Translations under genes and position numbers: made by a program
DNA from: CBDUBS01 sp965365445
GTDB lineage: Bacteria > Bacteroidota > Rhodothermia > Rhodothermales > DASSAV01
Direction of reading: 5' to 3'
Assembly (NCBI GenBank): GCA_965365445.1
Contig: CBDUBS010000052.1
Location: 1 to 21,393 of the forward strand
Length of the DNA: 21,393 bases
Shown: positions 1 to 7,609 of the stretch, piece after piece
How positions within the stretch are numbered: position 1 is the first letter of the stretch
How the letters are laid out: the number at the start of each line of letters is the position of its first letter
The notes under the pieces: generated by a model
What the model saw: only the letters and a program-made list of their open reading frames with translations
Databases searched by the model: none
What the model was told of the DNA's origin: nothing

Positions 1-414
1 GGCCGGCGCGCCGAAGCGCCCGGCCCGGTAGCCGATCAGGCCTCCTCCATGCGTACCGATCCACAGGGTTCCGTCCGCGGTTTCGAGCAGGGCCACGACA
101 TCGTTGCTGCCCAGCGCCGGGGTATTGCTCCGGTCGAACACCACGAACCGATGGCCGTCGAAGCGGACGAGGCCCTCCTGCGTACCGAGCCACAGGTATC
201 CGTCGCGGGTTTGAGCGATGGCGCGCACCGTGTTCTGCGGCAGGCCGTCGGTATCCTGCCACGCCCGGTGCATGTACTGCGTGAATGCGAGATCCGGGTC
301 GAGCGCGCGGCTCTGCCCGTACCCCGTGGAAGGGGCCGACAGAACGATCAGGATTCCGAGGATGCTTCCGGCACATCGGGCTCCCGTTTCGCGAACGATC
401 CGTGCGACTCGCAT
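1..414 (-). CDS. Two-component regulator propeller sensor protein, N-terminal fragment
   Basis: This is the first 138 residues of a gene that runs off the left edge of the window. Reading back from the ATG at 414-412 there is a signal peptide (a basic start, then SILGILIVLSAPSTGYGQ), followed by WQDTDGLPQNTVRAIAQT and DGYLWLGTQEGLVRFDG, then a second blade ending DGTLWIGTHGGGLIGY. These WIGT/WLGT blades are the hallmark of the two-component regulator propeller family, whose periplasmic beta-propeller senses a ligand. In full-length members a transmembrane segment and then a histidine kinase, an LuxR-type helix-turn-helix or a GGDEF domain follows, so the output cannot be told from this fragment. 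No Shine-Dalgarno site is visible; the start is supported by the signal peptide. The gene is divergent from the subtilase at 805. Family call is firm; the output domain is unknown. Confidence 0.85.
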   Translation of the reverse strand, partial: MRVARIVRETGARCAGSILGILIVLSAPSTGYGQSRALDPDLAFTQYMHRAWQDTDGLPQNTVRAIAQTRDGYLWLGTQEGLVRFDGHRFVVFDRSNTPALGSNDVVALLETADGTLWIGTHGGGLIGYRAGRFGAPA

Positions 415-804
415 GGTAATGATATAGTGATGCGCGGCCGGGAGATTGGCGCCCCCCGGCGCAAACGGTTCCGAAGGAGGGAGAGACAAAAGCCGTACCC
501 GGCTCGCCGGCGCCGTGCAGGTCCATGAAGGCGCCGTCCCGGCGGCTCAGGGGGCTGCGGCCCGCCCCGTAGCCCCTGTAGCGGCCGGTGGAGGGGCAGG
601 TTTTTCCCGAAGCCGACGCGTTACCTTTCCGGGCCGGCAGATTACGTAACGAACCGCCCGGAGCCTGAAACAGCGTACGGAACGTAACCCGCACCGCCTC
701 AAAACCCCGTTTCGCCCCTTTTCACCTGTATGGAACGATTCGTGTGTGACCCCGGACCGTCCGGTGGTTGAACCCGCCTTTTCCGTTCGTATTCGCCCAG
801 TCCG
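415..804. other. Intergenic region between divergent genes
   Basis: These 390 bases separate the propeller sensor gene from the subtilase gene and must hold both promoters. I found no convincing open reading frame, no tRNA-like fold and no clear TTGACA/TATAAT or TTTG/TAnnTTTG promoter pair. The short reading frames here look like chance in GC-rich DNA: they have no signal peptide, no recognisable domain and no ribosome binding site. Confidence 0.5.
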
Positions 805-2082
805 ATGAACCGCATGAAATCCTCAGCCCAATCCCTTCTTTTCGGCCTGCTCGTAGCGGCCGGCCTCCTTGCCGGAGGCTGCTCGGATCTTCCCACCCAG
901 GGGGAAGAACCCTTATCTCTCAAAACCCGTCACTTCGAGAACGTGGACAAAGCAACCGTCCAGAGCATCGGAAAGAAGTCGTCGGAGGAAGAGGTGCAAC
1001 TGATCGTCGGGTTCAAGATTTTCAAGCGCTACAAAGTGCTCAAGCCCTACAAGATTTTCAAACGCTACAAGATTTTCAAGCGCTACGACCATGCGTTGAA
1101 CGGGATAGCCCTTTCCATCTCCCGCGATTCGTTACAGACCGTGCTGGCCGAGCTCTCCCAGTACGAGGAAATCGCATGGATCGAGCCGGACGTATTGATG
1201 GATTTCGAGCCGCTGCTCAAGAACGATGCCGGCCCGGCCTCGACGCAACTGCTTCCCTGGGGCATCGACCACATGGATGCCGACAAGAGTTCCGCGAAAT
1301 CCGGCGACGGCTCGGGCACGACGCCGGTAGACGTCTACCTGATCGATTCGGGCCTGATCCATACCGACCTGAACGTAGTGGAGCATGAGGATTTCACCGG
1401 CCGCGGCCCGGACGATGAGGACGAACACGGCACCCACGTAGCCGGCACGATCGGAGCGAAGGATAACACCTCGTTTGCGGTAGGCGTGGCCCCGGGGGCC
1501 CGGCTGCACAGCGTCAAGGTACTCGGCAAGAATGGATCGGCCCGCCTTTCCACCGTGCTCGAAGCCATCGATTACGTAGCGGCGCAGAAGGAGAAATACC
1601 CACAGAAGCCGATGGTCGCGAACATCAGCGCCGGATTCCGCACCGGCAAAACCGACTTCAACAGCCTGGACGAAGCCGTTCAGGCCTCCATCGACATGGG
1701 CATCGTGTACGTCGTGGCCGCCGGCAACGGGCGGGAGGACGCCTCGGTGTACTCTCCGGCGCACGTCCCGGATGCAATTACGGTAGCCGCCTACGACCGC
1801 GCCGGCCGCTTCGCCTCCTTCTCGAACTACGGGGCTATGGTGGATCTGCTGGCGCCGGGCGTGGATGTGCTCTCCCTCTGGCCGGGCAACAAAATCGGGT
1901 ACATGAGCGGCACCTCTACGGCGGCTCCGCACGTAGCGGGCGCGGCGGCCCTTTACCTGCAAAATAACCCTGCGGCCACCCCGAAGCAGGTCGCGAAGGC
2001 GCTCACCGGAGCCGCCCGCACGGACGTCAAGGGAGCGCCTTCGGGAACGACGAGCAAGCGCGTATACGTCGGCTCGTTCTAA
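805..2082 (+). CDS. S8 family (subtilisin-like) serine peptidase, lipoprotein, with repeat-bearing propeptide
   Basis: A 425-residue subtilase predicted to be exported and lipidated. The N-terminus has a hydrophobic stretch and the lipobox LAGGC, with Cys26 as the lipidated residue. An inhibitor-I9-like propeptide spans about residues 60-133; it contains four tandem copies of a KIFKRY hexapeptide at residues 71-94 and then DHALNGIAL, which matches the usual end of the I9 fold. The catalytic domain keeps the full set: Asp181 (LIDSG), His208 (EHGTHVAGT), oxyanion-hole Asn308 (AAGNG) and Ser371 (SGTSTAAPHVAG), so it should be active. It ends soon after the catalytic domain, with no secretion-sorting domain, which fits lipid anchoring. 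An in-frame ATG at 814 is an alternative start. It likely cleaves proteins at the envelope; the substrate is not known. A hairpin separates it from the downstream phosphodiesterase gene. Confidence 0.93.
   Translation: MNRMKSSAQSLLFGLLVAAGLLAGGCSDLPTQGEEPLSLKTRHFENVDKATVQSIGKKSSEEEVQLIVGFKIFKRYKVLKPYKIFKRYKIFKRYDHALNGIALSISRDSLQTVLAELSQYEEIAWIEPDVLMDFEPLLKNDAGPASTQLLPWGIDHMDADKSSAKSGDGSGTTPVDVYLIDSGLIHTDLNVVEHEDFTGRGPDDEDEHGTHVAGTIGAKDNTSFAVGVAPGARLHSVKVLGKNGSARLSTVLEAIDYVAAQKEKYPQKPMVANISAGFRTGKTDFNSLDEAVQASIDMGIVYVVAAGNGREDASVYSPAHVPDAITVAAYDRAGRFASFSNYGAMVDLLAPGVDVLSLWPGNKIGYMSGTSTAAPHVAGAAALYLQNNPAATPKQVAKALTGAARTDVKGAPSGTTSKRVYVGSF
1015..1086 (+). repeat. Four tandem 18-bp repeats coding for KIFKRY
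   Basis: Four consecutive 18-base units lie in frame within the subtilase gene at 1015-1032, 1033-1050, 1051-1068 and 1069-1086. Units 1 and 4 are identical (aagattttcaagcgctac), unit 3 differs by one silent base, and unit 2 is more diverged and codes for KVLKPY. The peptide is KIFKRY-KVLKPY-KIFKRY-KIFKRY, with eleven basic residues in twenty-four. Confidence 0.95.
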
Positions 2083-2107
2083 CCCGACGGATAATCTCCG
2101 GAACCGA

Positions 2108-2141
2108 GAGCCCGGTCGTTTTGCAGGAAGCGGCCGGGCTC
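2108..2141 (+). terminator. Hairpin after the subtilase gene, possible terminator
   Basis: GAGCCCGG at 2108-2115 pairs perfectly with CCGGGCTC at 2134-2141. The stem can be extended inward with wobble pairs to a GCAG loop. No run of T follows, so this may be a weak or factor-dependent terminator, or an RNA-processing site between the peptidase and cpdA-like genes. Confidence 0.4.
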
Positions 2142-2170
2142 GACCATCACTCCCCTATGAAGGCCGTTTC

Positions 2171-2956
2171 ATGAAATCGATGACGGTTGCCCAGGTGTCG
2201 GATCTGCATCTGTTCGCCTCTCGGGACGAACGGCTGCTGGGGTGCGAAACGGATCGGTCCGCCGCGCTCGTCATGCAGGTCCTCGCCGATCGCCGACCCG
2301 ATCTCGTCCTGGTGATGGGAGACGTCTCACAGGACGGCTCGCGGGCCTCCTATGAGCGGGCCGCCGGGTTGCTGGCCGACCTCCGGGCCCCGTGCGCCTG
2401 CCTCCCCGGCAACCACGACCACACCGTTACGATGCGCCGGGTGCTCCGGGGAGGGTATTTTCTGGACGAAACTTCGTTCCGGTGGATGGGGTGGCGTTTC
2501 GAGCTGCTCGATACGCAGGCGCCGGGCCAGACGTATGGCTCCCTCTCGGAAAGCACCCTGCACGGGTTGCGCCGGGGGCTGCACGGGAGCGACGAAGCGC
2601 CGGTGTTCATCGGGATGCATCACCCCGCCCTGCCGGTCGGATCGGCGTGGCTGGACCGGATCGGGTTGCAGGAAGCAGCGGCATTCCTGGCGCTGGTGCA
2701 GGCCTTCCCGAAGGTCCGCATCGTATCGGCGGCGCACGTCCACCAGGATACCCACCGGCGTTACTTCGAGACGGATTTTTATACGACCCGGTCGGCCGGA
2801 TTCCAGTTCATGGCCGGCTCGGAGGAGTTCGCGATCGACGCCGAGGCGCAACCCGCGTTTCGGCTGTTCCACCTGTACGAGGACGGCACGCACGATACGC
2901 TAATCCATGAAGTCGCGTACAGGTGCGAGCTGGACCTATCCGCAGAGGGTTACTAG
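2171..2956 (+). CDS. cpdA: CpdA/Icc-type 3',5'-cyclic-AMP phosphodiesterase (calcineurin-like metallophosphoesterase)
   Basis: A 261-residue cytosolic metallophosphoesterase. The metal-binding motifs are all present in order: Asp11-x-His13 (SDLHL), Asp51 (MGDVSQD), Asn81-His82-Asp83 (LPGNHDH), His150 (MHHP) and His189-x-His191 (AAHVHQ). Several stretches match what I recall of Escherichia coli CpdA: SDLHLFA with the following LLG, GDVSQD, RAPCACLPGNHD, LPVGSAWLD and HVHQ. CpdA enzymes hydrolyse cAMP to AMP with a dinuclear Fe/Mn centre. The usual Gly before the last HxH motif is Ala188 here, a minor change. The gene name rests on similarity; a different phosphodiester substrate is possible. 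AAGG lies about 7 bases before the ATG and supports this start. The cyclic-nucleotide-binding channel gene begins 36 bases after its stop, suggesting one transcript and a shared role in cAMP signalling. Confidence 0.82.
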   Translation: MKSMTVAQVSDLHLFASRDERLLGCETDRSAALVMQVLADRRPDLVLVMGDVSQDGSRASYERAAGLLADLRAPCACLPGNHDHTVTMRRVLRGGYFLDETSFRWMGWRFELLDTQAPGQTYGSLSESTLHGLRRGLHGSDEAPVFIGMHHPALPVGSAWLDRIGLQEAAAFLALVQAFPKVRIVSAAHVHQDTHRRYFETDFYTTRSAGFQFMAGSEEFAIDAEAQPAFRLFHLYEDGTHDTLIHEVAYRCELDLSAEGY

Positions 2957-2992
2957 AAACCGTTTACCTTACCTGGAGAAGGGGCCTACCCC

Positions 2993-4465
2993 ATGAGGCA
3001 ACACAACCCGACTTCTTCCGTCCGGAAATGGCAGCCGGCCGACCTGACGGCTTCCGCCGTAGTTTTTTTGTTTTTCGCCCTGTTTGCATGGTACGCGGAC
3101 CGGCTTCCCGATTTGCTCGGCTACGTCCTTCCGCCGAGGGCCGGCCTCATGGCGGCCAGCGTCCTGGAAGCATGGGTGCTGGTGTTCGGAACGTACTGCC
3201 TGTTCCGGGTGGCCCGCGCCTTCCGGCAAGGATCCGTCTCTCATCTGGTGCTGCTAGGCTACCTCGGGGGGCTGCTGGGGCTGTTCGGGATCGTCTACAG
3301 CCGGATACCCACCGGAATCTGGATCGTTACGGCCCTGTCGGCGCTGGTTTTCGGGATCGTCTATTACAAAGATATCGTCATGCGGGTGCTGTATCCGCGT
3401 TCCGTGGAAGATTACGCTTTTTCCGTAGGCGACTGGATTACCGTATACGACAGCGAGCTGCACGAACGGCTCCAGGGCCTCGTGACGGCTACCGACTACC
3501 GCACCACCCATCTGGTTGACGACCAGGGCCGTCCGTGCACCCTGCCGAACCGATTGCTGAGTGGTGCGGCCGTCGCGAGCGAGGCCACGGACGGCCGCCA
3601 CGCCCGGTTCGAAACACAGGTGGTGCTGGATCCGGCCGTTCCGATCGACCGGGCGATGCGGGTACTGGAAGCGGGCGCCCTCGCGGCCGTGCGGCCCGGC
3701 GGGCCGGTAAAGAACCCCGCCCCGGCCGTCAGCGTGCAGGAAATCGGCGAGCGCGGGGTGACGTTCAACGTCGCGTATTCCATCGACCTGTCGGCGAGCG
3801 CCAAAGTCGGCGCGCAGGCGCTGCTGGTGCGCAGCCTCGTGGAGCACGTACAGCAATCCGGGCTTTCCCTCATGGGGGGTTCGACGAACGCGGCCGGGAA
3901 CGAAGTTACCCGGAGTATGGACGTGCGAACCCTGGAAGGGCGTATGGCTACGCTCGCAGGCATCGAGCTCTTCGAAAACCTGGACACCGACGCACTGGCC
4001 GAGATCGCCCGGCACATGAAGGCCATTCTGTTTAAGAAGGGCCATACCATCATGCGCGAAGGCGACTCCGGGCACTCCATGTTCGTACTCGTGGAAGGGC
4101 TCTTGCAGGTGTACAAGCGAAGCCCCGATGCCGCGGGCCTCATCGGCGTCGGCAAGATCCACCCCCGGTACTTCTTCGGCGAAATGTCGCTGCTCACCGG
4201 CCAACCGCGCTCCGCCACCGTGGTGGCCGAGACCGATTCGGTGTCCATGGAAATCCGGCGCGAGGACATCAGCGACCTGCTCATCCGCCGGCCCGAGATT
4301 GCCCTCAAGGTGGGCATGGTGGCCGCCGAACGCCGCATGAAAAACCTGATCGAACTGGGGCAGTACGAGCCCCGGGATTTGCAGCGGCAGACGGCCCAGG
4401 TCGTCAGCCACATCCTGGCGGAGATGCGCGCCTTCTTCGGCTCCGCGCCCGCCACGGCCGCCTGA
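2993..4465 (+). CDS. MscS-like ion channel with C-terminal cyclic-nucleotide-binding domain (bCNG type)
   Basis: A 490-residue inner-membrane protein. Four hydrophobic segments lie at about residues 16-38, 50-75, 82-100 and 107-125. An MscS beta-domain follows at about 140-190 (SVGDWITV, then TDYRTTHLVDDQGRPCTLPN), then the MscS C-terminal alpha/beta part to about 300. A cyclic-nucleotide-binding domain spans about 325-445 and ends in a helical tail. The phosphate-binding cassette FGEMSLLTGQPRSATV has Glu397 and Arg406, the residues that hold the ribose and the cyclic phosphate in the CRP/PKA family, so it should bind cAMP or cGMP. This order defines the bacterial cyclic-nucleotide-gated (bCNG) branch of the MscS superfamily. 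The pore helix is divergent from classical MscS and lacks the obvious Gly/Ala packing repeat. A purine-rich GGAGAAGGGG precedes the start with good spacing. The neighbouring CpdA-type enzyme suggests ligand turnover is coupled to it. Confidence 0.9.
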   Translation: MRQHNPTSSVRKWQPADLTASAVVFLFFALFAWYADRLPDLLGYVLPPRAGLMAASVLEAWVLVFGTYCLFRVARAFRQGSVSHLVLLGYLGGLLGLFGIVYSRIPTGIWIVTALSALVFGIVYYKDIVMRVLYPRSVEDYAFSVGDWITVYDSELHERLQGLVTATDYRTTHLVDDQGRPCTLPNRLLSGAAVASEATDGRHARFETQVVLDPAVPIDRAMRVLEAGALAAVRPGGPVKNPAPAVSVQEIGERGVTFNVAYSIDLSASAKVGAQALLVRSLVEHVQQSGLSLMGGSTNAAGNEVTRSMDVRTLEGRMATLAGIELFENLDTDALAEIARHMKAILFKKGHTIMREGDSGHSMFVLVEGLLQVYKRSPDAAGLIGVGKIHPRYFFGEMSLLTGQPRSATVVAETDSVSMEIRREDISDLLIRRPEIALKVGMVAAERRMKNLIELGQYEPRDLQRQTAQVVSHILAEMRAFFGSAPATAA

Positions 4466-4475
4466 TAGACCCTCG

Positions 4476-4508
4476 GGCCTTTCCGGTTTGCCGCAAAAGG
4501 GCCTTTTT
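4476..4508 (+). terminator. Probable intrinsic terminator after the channel gene
   Basis: GGCCTTT at 4476-4482 pairs with AAGGGCC at 4497-4503 (one G-T wobble), and five T residues follow at 4504-4508. The loop is about 14 bases. It sits 11 bases after the channel gene's stop and would close the phosphodiesterase-channel transcript. Confidence 0.55.
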
Positions 4509-4735
4509 CGCCTGCCGGGTGTACAGGGGGATCGAAACGGGCGCTTCAATGTAACGAGGTTGTCGGAGGGGGCTCGAAAACGGGTTAGATACCCGAAAGA
4601 GGTCTAAATTCCGGTGCCGGCGGGAAGGCCAGGAGCAGTGGAACGGCTCAGGGCGAGCCTGTGAAAACAACGCCGTACGACGGATTATTTCGTAGTTCCC
4701 CCATTAGCCTCGTCACGCTACAACCCATTGCCGGT

Positions 4736-5470
4736 ATGGACTCCCAACAGCTTCGTACTACCATGCCCGAACAGGAGAAGGTCAAAATCCAGATGCTGAT
4801 CGTGGAAGACGATCCGGATGTCGGGGCGGCCTTGCAGGACTTTTTCGAGCTGCAGGGCCTGGAGGTCGACCGCGCCACCGACGGGGAGGAAGCGCTGGAA
4901 AAGATGCAGCGCAAGCCCAGTTTCGATATCGTACTGCTGGATGTGATGCTCCCCAAAAAGAACGGGTTCGACATTCTCAAGGAATCCCAGGACATGGGCA
5001 TCGACTCCGCCGTGCTGATGCTGACGGGCCGGGGCGAGCAGGAAAACATCCTGAAAGGCTTCGGGCTCGGGGCCATGGATTACATTACCAAGCCGTTCGA
5101 CGCCGAAGAGCTGGCCGCCCGCGTGCGGGCCATACTGAACCGCACGATGCCCCCCTCCGAGAAGCCGATGGACATTTACCAGATCGGCGACGTGAAGGTG
5201 AATTTCAGCACGCACGAAGTCTGGCGCAGCGGCGAAAAGATTCATTTTACGGCGCTCGAGTTCGACCTGCTGCGTTACCTGTTGCAATACCGGGGCCAGA
5301 CGGTAACCCGAAAGCAGCTTCTGAGCGCCGTCTGGGGCATCGACCAGGACATCGCGACCCGCACCATCGACCGGCACATGGCTTCGGTGCGGCAAAAAAT
5401 CGAGCCGACGCCCTCCGACCCGAAATACATCGAAACGGTGTACGGGCTGGGCTATCGGTTCAACGCCTGA
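4736..5470 (+). CDS. OmpR/PhoB-family response regulator
   Basis: A 244-residue DNA-binding response regulator. The receiver domain has the acidic pair in MLIVEDDPDVG, the phospho-acceptor Asp69 in IVLLDVMLPKKNG, the conserved Thr/Ser region in MLTGRGE and the conserved Lys in DYITKPFD. The C-terminal winged-helix effector has the usual LTxxEFxLL-like segment (FTALEFDLLRYLL), the recognition-helix region IDRHMASVRQKI and the closing YIETVYGLGYRF. It should bind promoter DNA after phosphorylation by a histidine kinase, but none is in the window, so it is an orphan here. Start choice is uncertain: GTG at 4661 would add 25 residues with no domain content, and ATG at 4763 would give 235 residues with Asp60. 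I chose ATG 4736 as intermediate. It is probably transcribed alone, between two terminators. Confidence 0.9.
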   Translation: MDSQQLRTTMPEQEKVKIQMLIVEDDPDVGAALQDFFELQGLEVDRATDGEEALEKMQRKPSFDIVLLDVMLPKKNGFDILKESQDMGIDSAVLMLTGRGEQENILKGFGLGAMDYITKPFDAEELAARVRAILNRTMPPSEKPMDIYQIGDVKVNFSTHEVWRSGEKIHFTALEFDLLRYLLQYRGQTVTRKQLLSAVWGIDQDIATRTIDRHMASVRQKIEPTPSDPKYIETVYGLGYRFNA

Positions 5471-5494
5471 ACGCTTCCCGTTCCGCTTTTCCTG

Positions 5495-5525
5495 GCCCGT
5501 CCGACGCCGGACGGGCTTTCTTTTT
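5495..5525 (+). terminator. Intrinsic terminator of the response regulator gene
   Basis: A perfect 9-bp stem, GCCCGTCCG at 5495-5503 and CGGACGGGC at 5508-5516, with loop ACGC, followed by TTTCTTTTT at 5517-5525. It lies 25 bases after the stop codon. This is the clearest terminator in the window. Confidence 0.9.
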
Positions 5526-5666
5526 GCCCCGGCGCCACGCTTGTATCCTGAACTTTACGTCGGCCCGGAAATCACTTCGACCGCTTGAGCGTGTCTGTAC
5601 GGCTCGAAAAACTTTGCGGCGGAGTGAAAAGCGCCGCATAACAGATACGGTCAATATGCGATCGAT

Positions 5667-7562
5667 ATGATAGATACACAGGATATAGCGGTAACAGAGG
5701 CCCTGCCCCGGCGACGAATACCGGTAGGGGCCGAGTTGCAGCCGGGAGGAGGGGTGCATTTCCGGGTATGGGCGCCCAATCGGCGGCAGGTGCGGGTGGT
5801 GCTGGAATCCGGGCCGGGAGCCCCCGGAACGCTGGAGTTGGAGCCGGAAGGCGAAGGGTATTTTTCCGGACACAGCACCGAGGCGGCGGAGGGCAGCCGG
5901 TACCGGATCGGGCTGGACGAGGAACACCTGTTGCTGCCCGACCCGGCTTCGCGATTCCAGCCGGAAGGCCCGCACGGTCCCTCGGAAGTAATCGACCCGG
6001 AGGCGTACCGGTGGCGCGATGCGGACTGGAAGGGCCTGCCCCTGAAAGGACAGGTGATTTACGAGCTGCACGTCGGCACGTTTACACCGGAAGGAACGTT
6101 CGCAGCGGCCGCCGCCCGGCTCGGCGAGCTGGCGGAGACAGGCATTACGGTGATCGAACTGATGCCGGTGGCCGACTTCGTAGGGCGTTTCGGATGGGGC
6201 TACGACGGGGTGGATCTGTTCGCTCCCAGCCGGTTGTACGGCCGCCCGGACGACCTGCGCCGGTTCGTGGATACGGCCCACGGATTGGGCATGGCCGTCA
6301 TACTGGACGTGGTGTATAACCACTTCGGACCGGATGGCGCCTACTTCAAGTTCTTTTCGGAAGCGTACTTCACGGATAAGTACGACAACGAGTGGGGCGA
6401 TGCGCTCAACTTCGACGGAGACGGAGCAGGGCCGGTACGAGAGTTTTTCGTCGCGAATGCGGGCTACTGGATCGAGGAGTTCCACATCGACGGGCTGCGC
6501 CTGGATGCCACACAGGATATAAAAGACGCCTCCGAGGAGCACGTCCTGGGGGCGATAAGCCGGCGGGTGCAGGAAGCCGCGAAAGGGCGAAAGACGATTC
6601 TGGTTGCGGAGAACGAACCGCAGCACGTCCGGCTCGTCCGACCCCCGGAGCAGGGCGGCTACGGGCTGAACGGCCTCTGGAACGACGATTTCCACCACAG
6701 CGCCATGGTGGCGCTCACGGGGCGGAACCCGGCGTATTACGAGGATCACCTCGGGGCGCCGCAGGAATTCATCTCGGCGGCTAAATGGGGGGACCTCTTC
6801 CAGGGTCAGCATTACCGCCACCAGAGCAAGCCGCGCGGGACGGCCGGACTGGACCTGCCCCCGGAAACGTTCGTAACCTATCTGCAGAACCACGATCAGG
6901 TAGCCAATTCGGCGCGCGGGCAGCGGGTGCACGAGCTGACGAGCCCCGGAAGGCTCCGGGCCATGACCGCCGTGCTGCTGCTCGGTCCGGGCACGCCGAT
7001 GTTGTTCCAGGGCCAGGAATGGGCCGCTTCGAGCCCGTTCCTGTACTTCGCCGATCACAAAAAGGAATTGACCGAGGCGATAAAGAAGGGCCGGGGGGAA
7101 TTTCTGTCGCAGTTCCCGTGCATTGCGGCGGATATGCTGCCCCATCTGGCCGATCCGGGCAACCCGGCCACGTTCGAGCGGTGCCGTCTCGACTGGTCGG
7201 AGCGGGAGCGGCACAGCGAGTGGCTGGCCCTGCACCGGGATTTACTCCGGCTGCGCAGGGAGGATGCAGCCTTTCGGGTGCAGGAACCCCGGGGGCTGGA
7301 CGGGGCGGTGCTCGGGCCGGAGGCTTTCGTACTCCGGTTTTTCGCCGGGTATACCGACGACCGGCTGTTGCTGGTCAACCTGGGGCGAGACCTGCGCCTG
7401 GAGGCGGCCCCGGAACCCCTGCTGGCGCCCCCTGCAGGAAAAGGATGGGAGATCGCCTGGTCGTCCGAGGACCCGCGCTACGGGGGAAACGGCACGGCGC
7501 CGCTGCCCCCGGACGGGTGGTTTCTTCCCGGCCAGTCGGCCCTGGTGCTCCGGCCGGTGTGA
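5667..7562 (+). CDS. treZ: Malto-oligosyltrehalose trehalohydrolase (glycoside hydrolase family 13)
   Basis: A 631-residue cytosolic GH13 enzyme that releases free trehalose by hydrolysing maltooligosyltrehalose, the second step of the TreY-TreZ pathway. An N-terminal carbohydrate-binding E-set domain covers about residues 12-105 (HFRVWAPNRRQVRVVL). The barrel carries TreZ-specific signatures: MPVADF then GWGYDGVDLFAPS, VVYNHFGPDGAYF, WGDALNFDG, FHIDGLRLDATQDI, VAENEPQHVRL, NGLWNDDFHHSA and YLQNHDQVANS. Predicted catalytic residues are the nucleophile Asp280, the acid/base Glu315 and the transition-state stabiliser Asp410, all present. A C-terminal beta domain ends the protein. No treY, glgX or other trehalose gene lies within the window, so its partner must be elsewhere. 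A six-base-stem hairpin (5616-5637) lies in the leader, but I see no convincing promoter. The gene converges on susD across a strong hairpin. Confidence 0.95.
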   Translation: MIDTQDIAVTEALPRRRIPVGAELQPGGGVHFRVWAPNRRQVRVVLESGPGAPGTLELEPEGEGYFSGHSTEAAEGSRYRIGLDEEHLLLPDPASRFQPEGPHGPSEVIDPEAYRWRDADWKGLPLKGQVIYELHVGTFTPEGTFAAAAARLGELAETGITVIELMPVADFVGRFGWGYDGVDLFAPSRLYGRPDDLRRFVDTAHGLGMAVILDVVYNHFGPDGAYFKFFSEAYFTDKYDNEWGDALNFDGDGAGPVREFFVANAGYWIEEFHIDGLRLDATQDIKDASEEHVLGAISRRVQEAAKGRKTILVAENEPQHVRLVRPPEQGGYGLNGLWNDDFHHSAMVALTGRNPAYYEDHLGAPQEFISAAKWGDLFQGQHYRHQSKPRGTAGLDLPPETFVTYLQNHDQVANSARGQRVHELTSPGRLRAMTAVLLLGPGTPMLFQGQEWAASSPFLYFADHKKELTEAIKKGRGEFLSQFPCIAADMLPHLADPGNPATFERCRLDWSERERHSEWLALHRDLLRLRREDAAFRVQEPRGLDGAVLGPEAFVLRFFAGYTDDRLLLVNLGRDLRLEAAPEPLLAPPAGKGWEIAWSSEDPRYGGNGTAPLPPDGWFLPGQSALVLRPV

Positions 7563-7571
7563 GCGTAACGA

Positions 7572-7599
7572 TCCGGGGCCTCCGTGACGAGGCCCCGGA
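7572..7599. terminator. Hairpin between convergent treZ and susD, likely bidirectional terminator
   Basis: CCGGGGCCTC at 7573-7582 pairs perfectly with GAGGCCCCGG at 7589-7598, plus a flanking T-A pair, around a six-base loop. It fills the 47-base gap between the two converging stop codons. Neither side has a real T run, so its strength is uncertain. Confidence 0.6.
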
Positions 7600-7609
7600 G
7601 AATGAGCAA

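Noticed and set aside
49..528. Open reading frame of 159 codons on the plus strand at the left edge
   Set aside because: It is the shadow of the propeller sensor on the minus strand, whose reverse translation shows a signal peptide and WLGT/WIGT blades.
3254..4549. 431-codon minus-strand frame opposite the channel gene
   Set aside because: It lacks any domain and lies antisense to a strongly supported MscS-CNB protein.
5656..5670. Four-codon upstream frame (ATG at 5656, stop overlapping the treZ ATG)
   Set aside because: Too short to separate from chance, with no ribosome site and no sign of a leader peptide mechanism.
5460..7235. Long minus-strand frame of 591 codons opposite treZ
   Set aside because: It is antisense to a TreZ gene with all catalytic motifs; its Arg/Pro/Val-rich content is typical of a GC-rich shadow frame.
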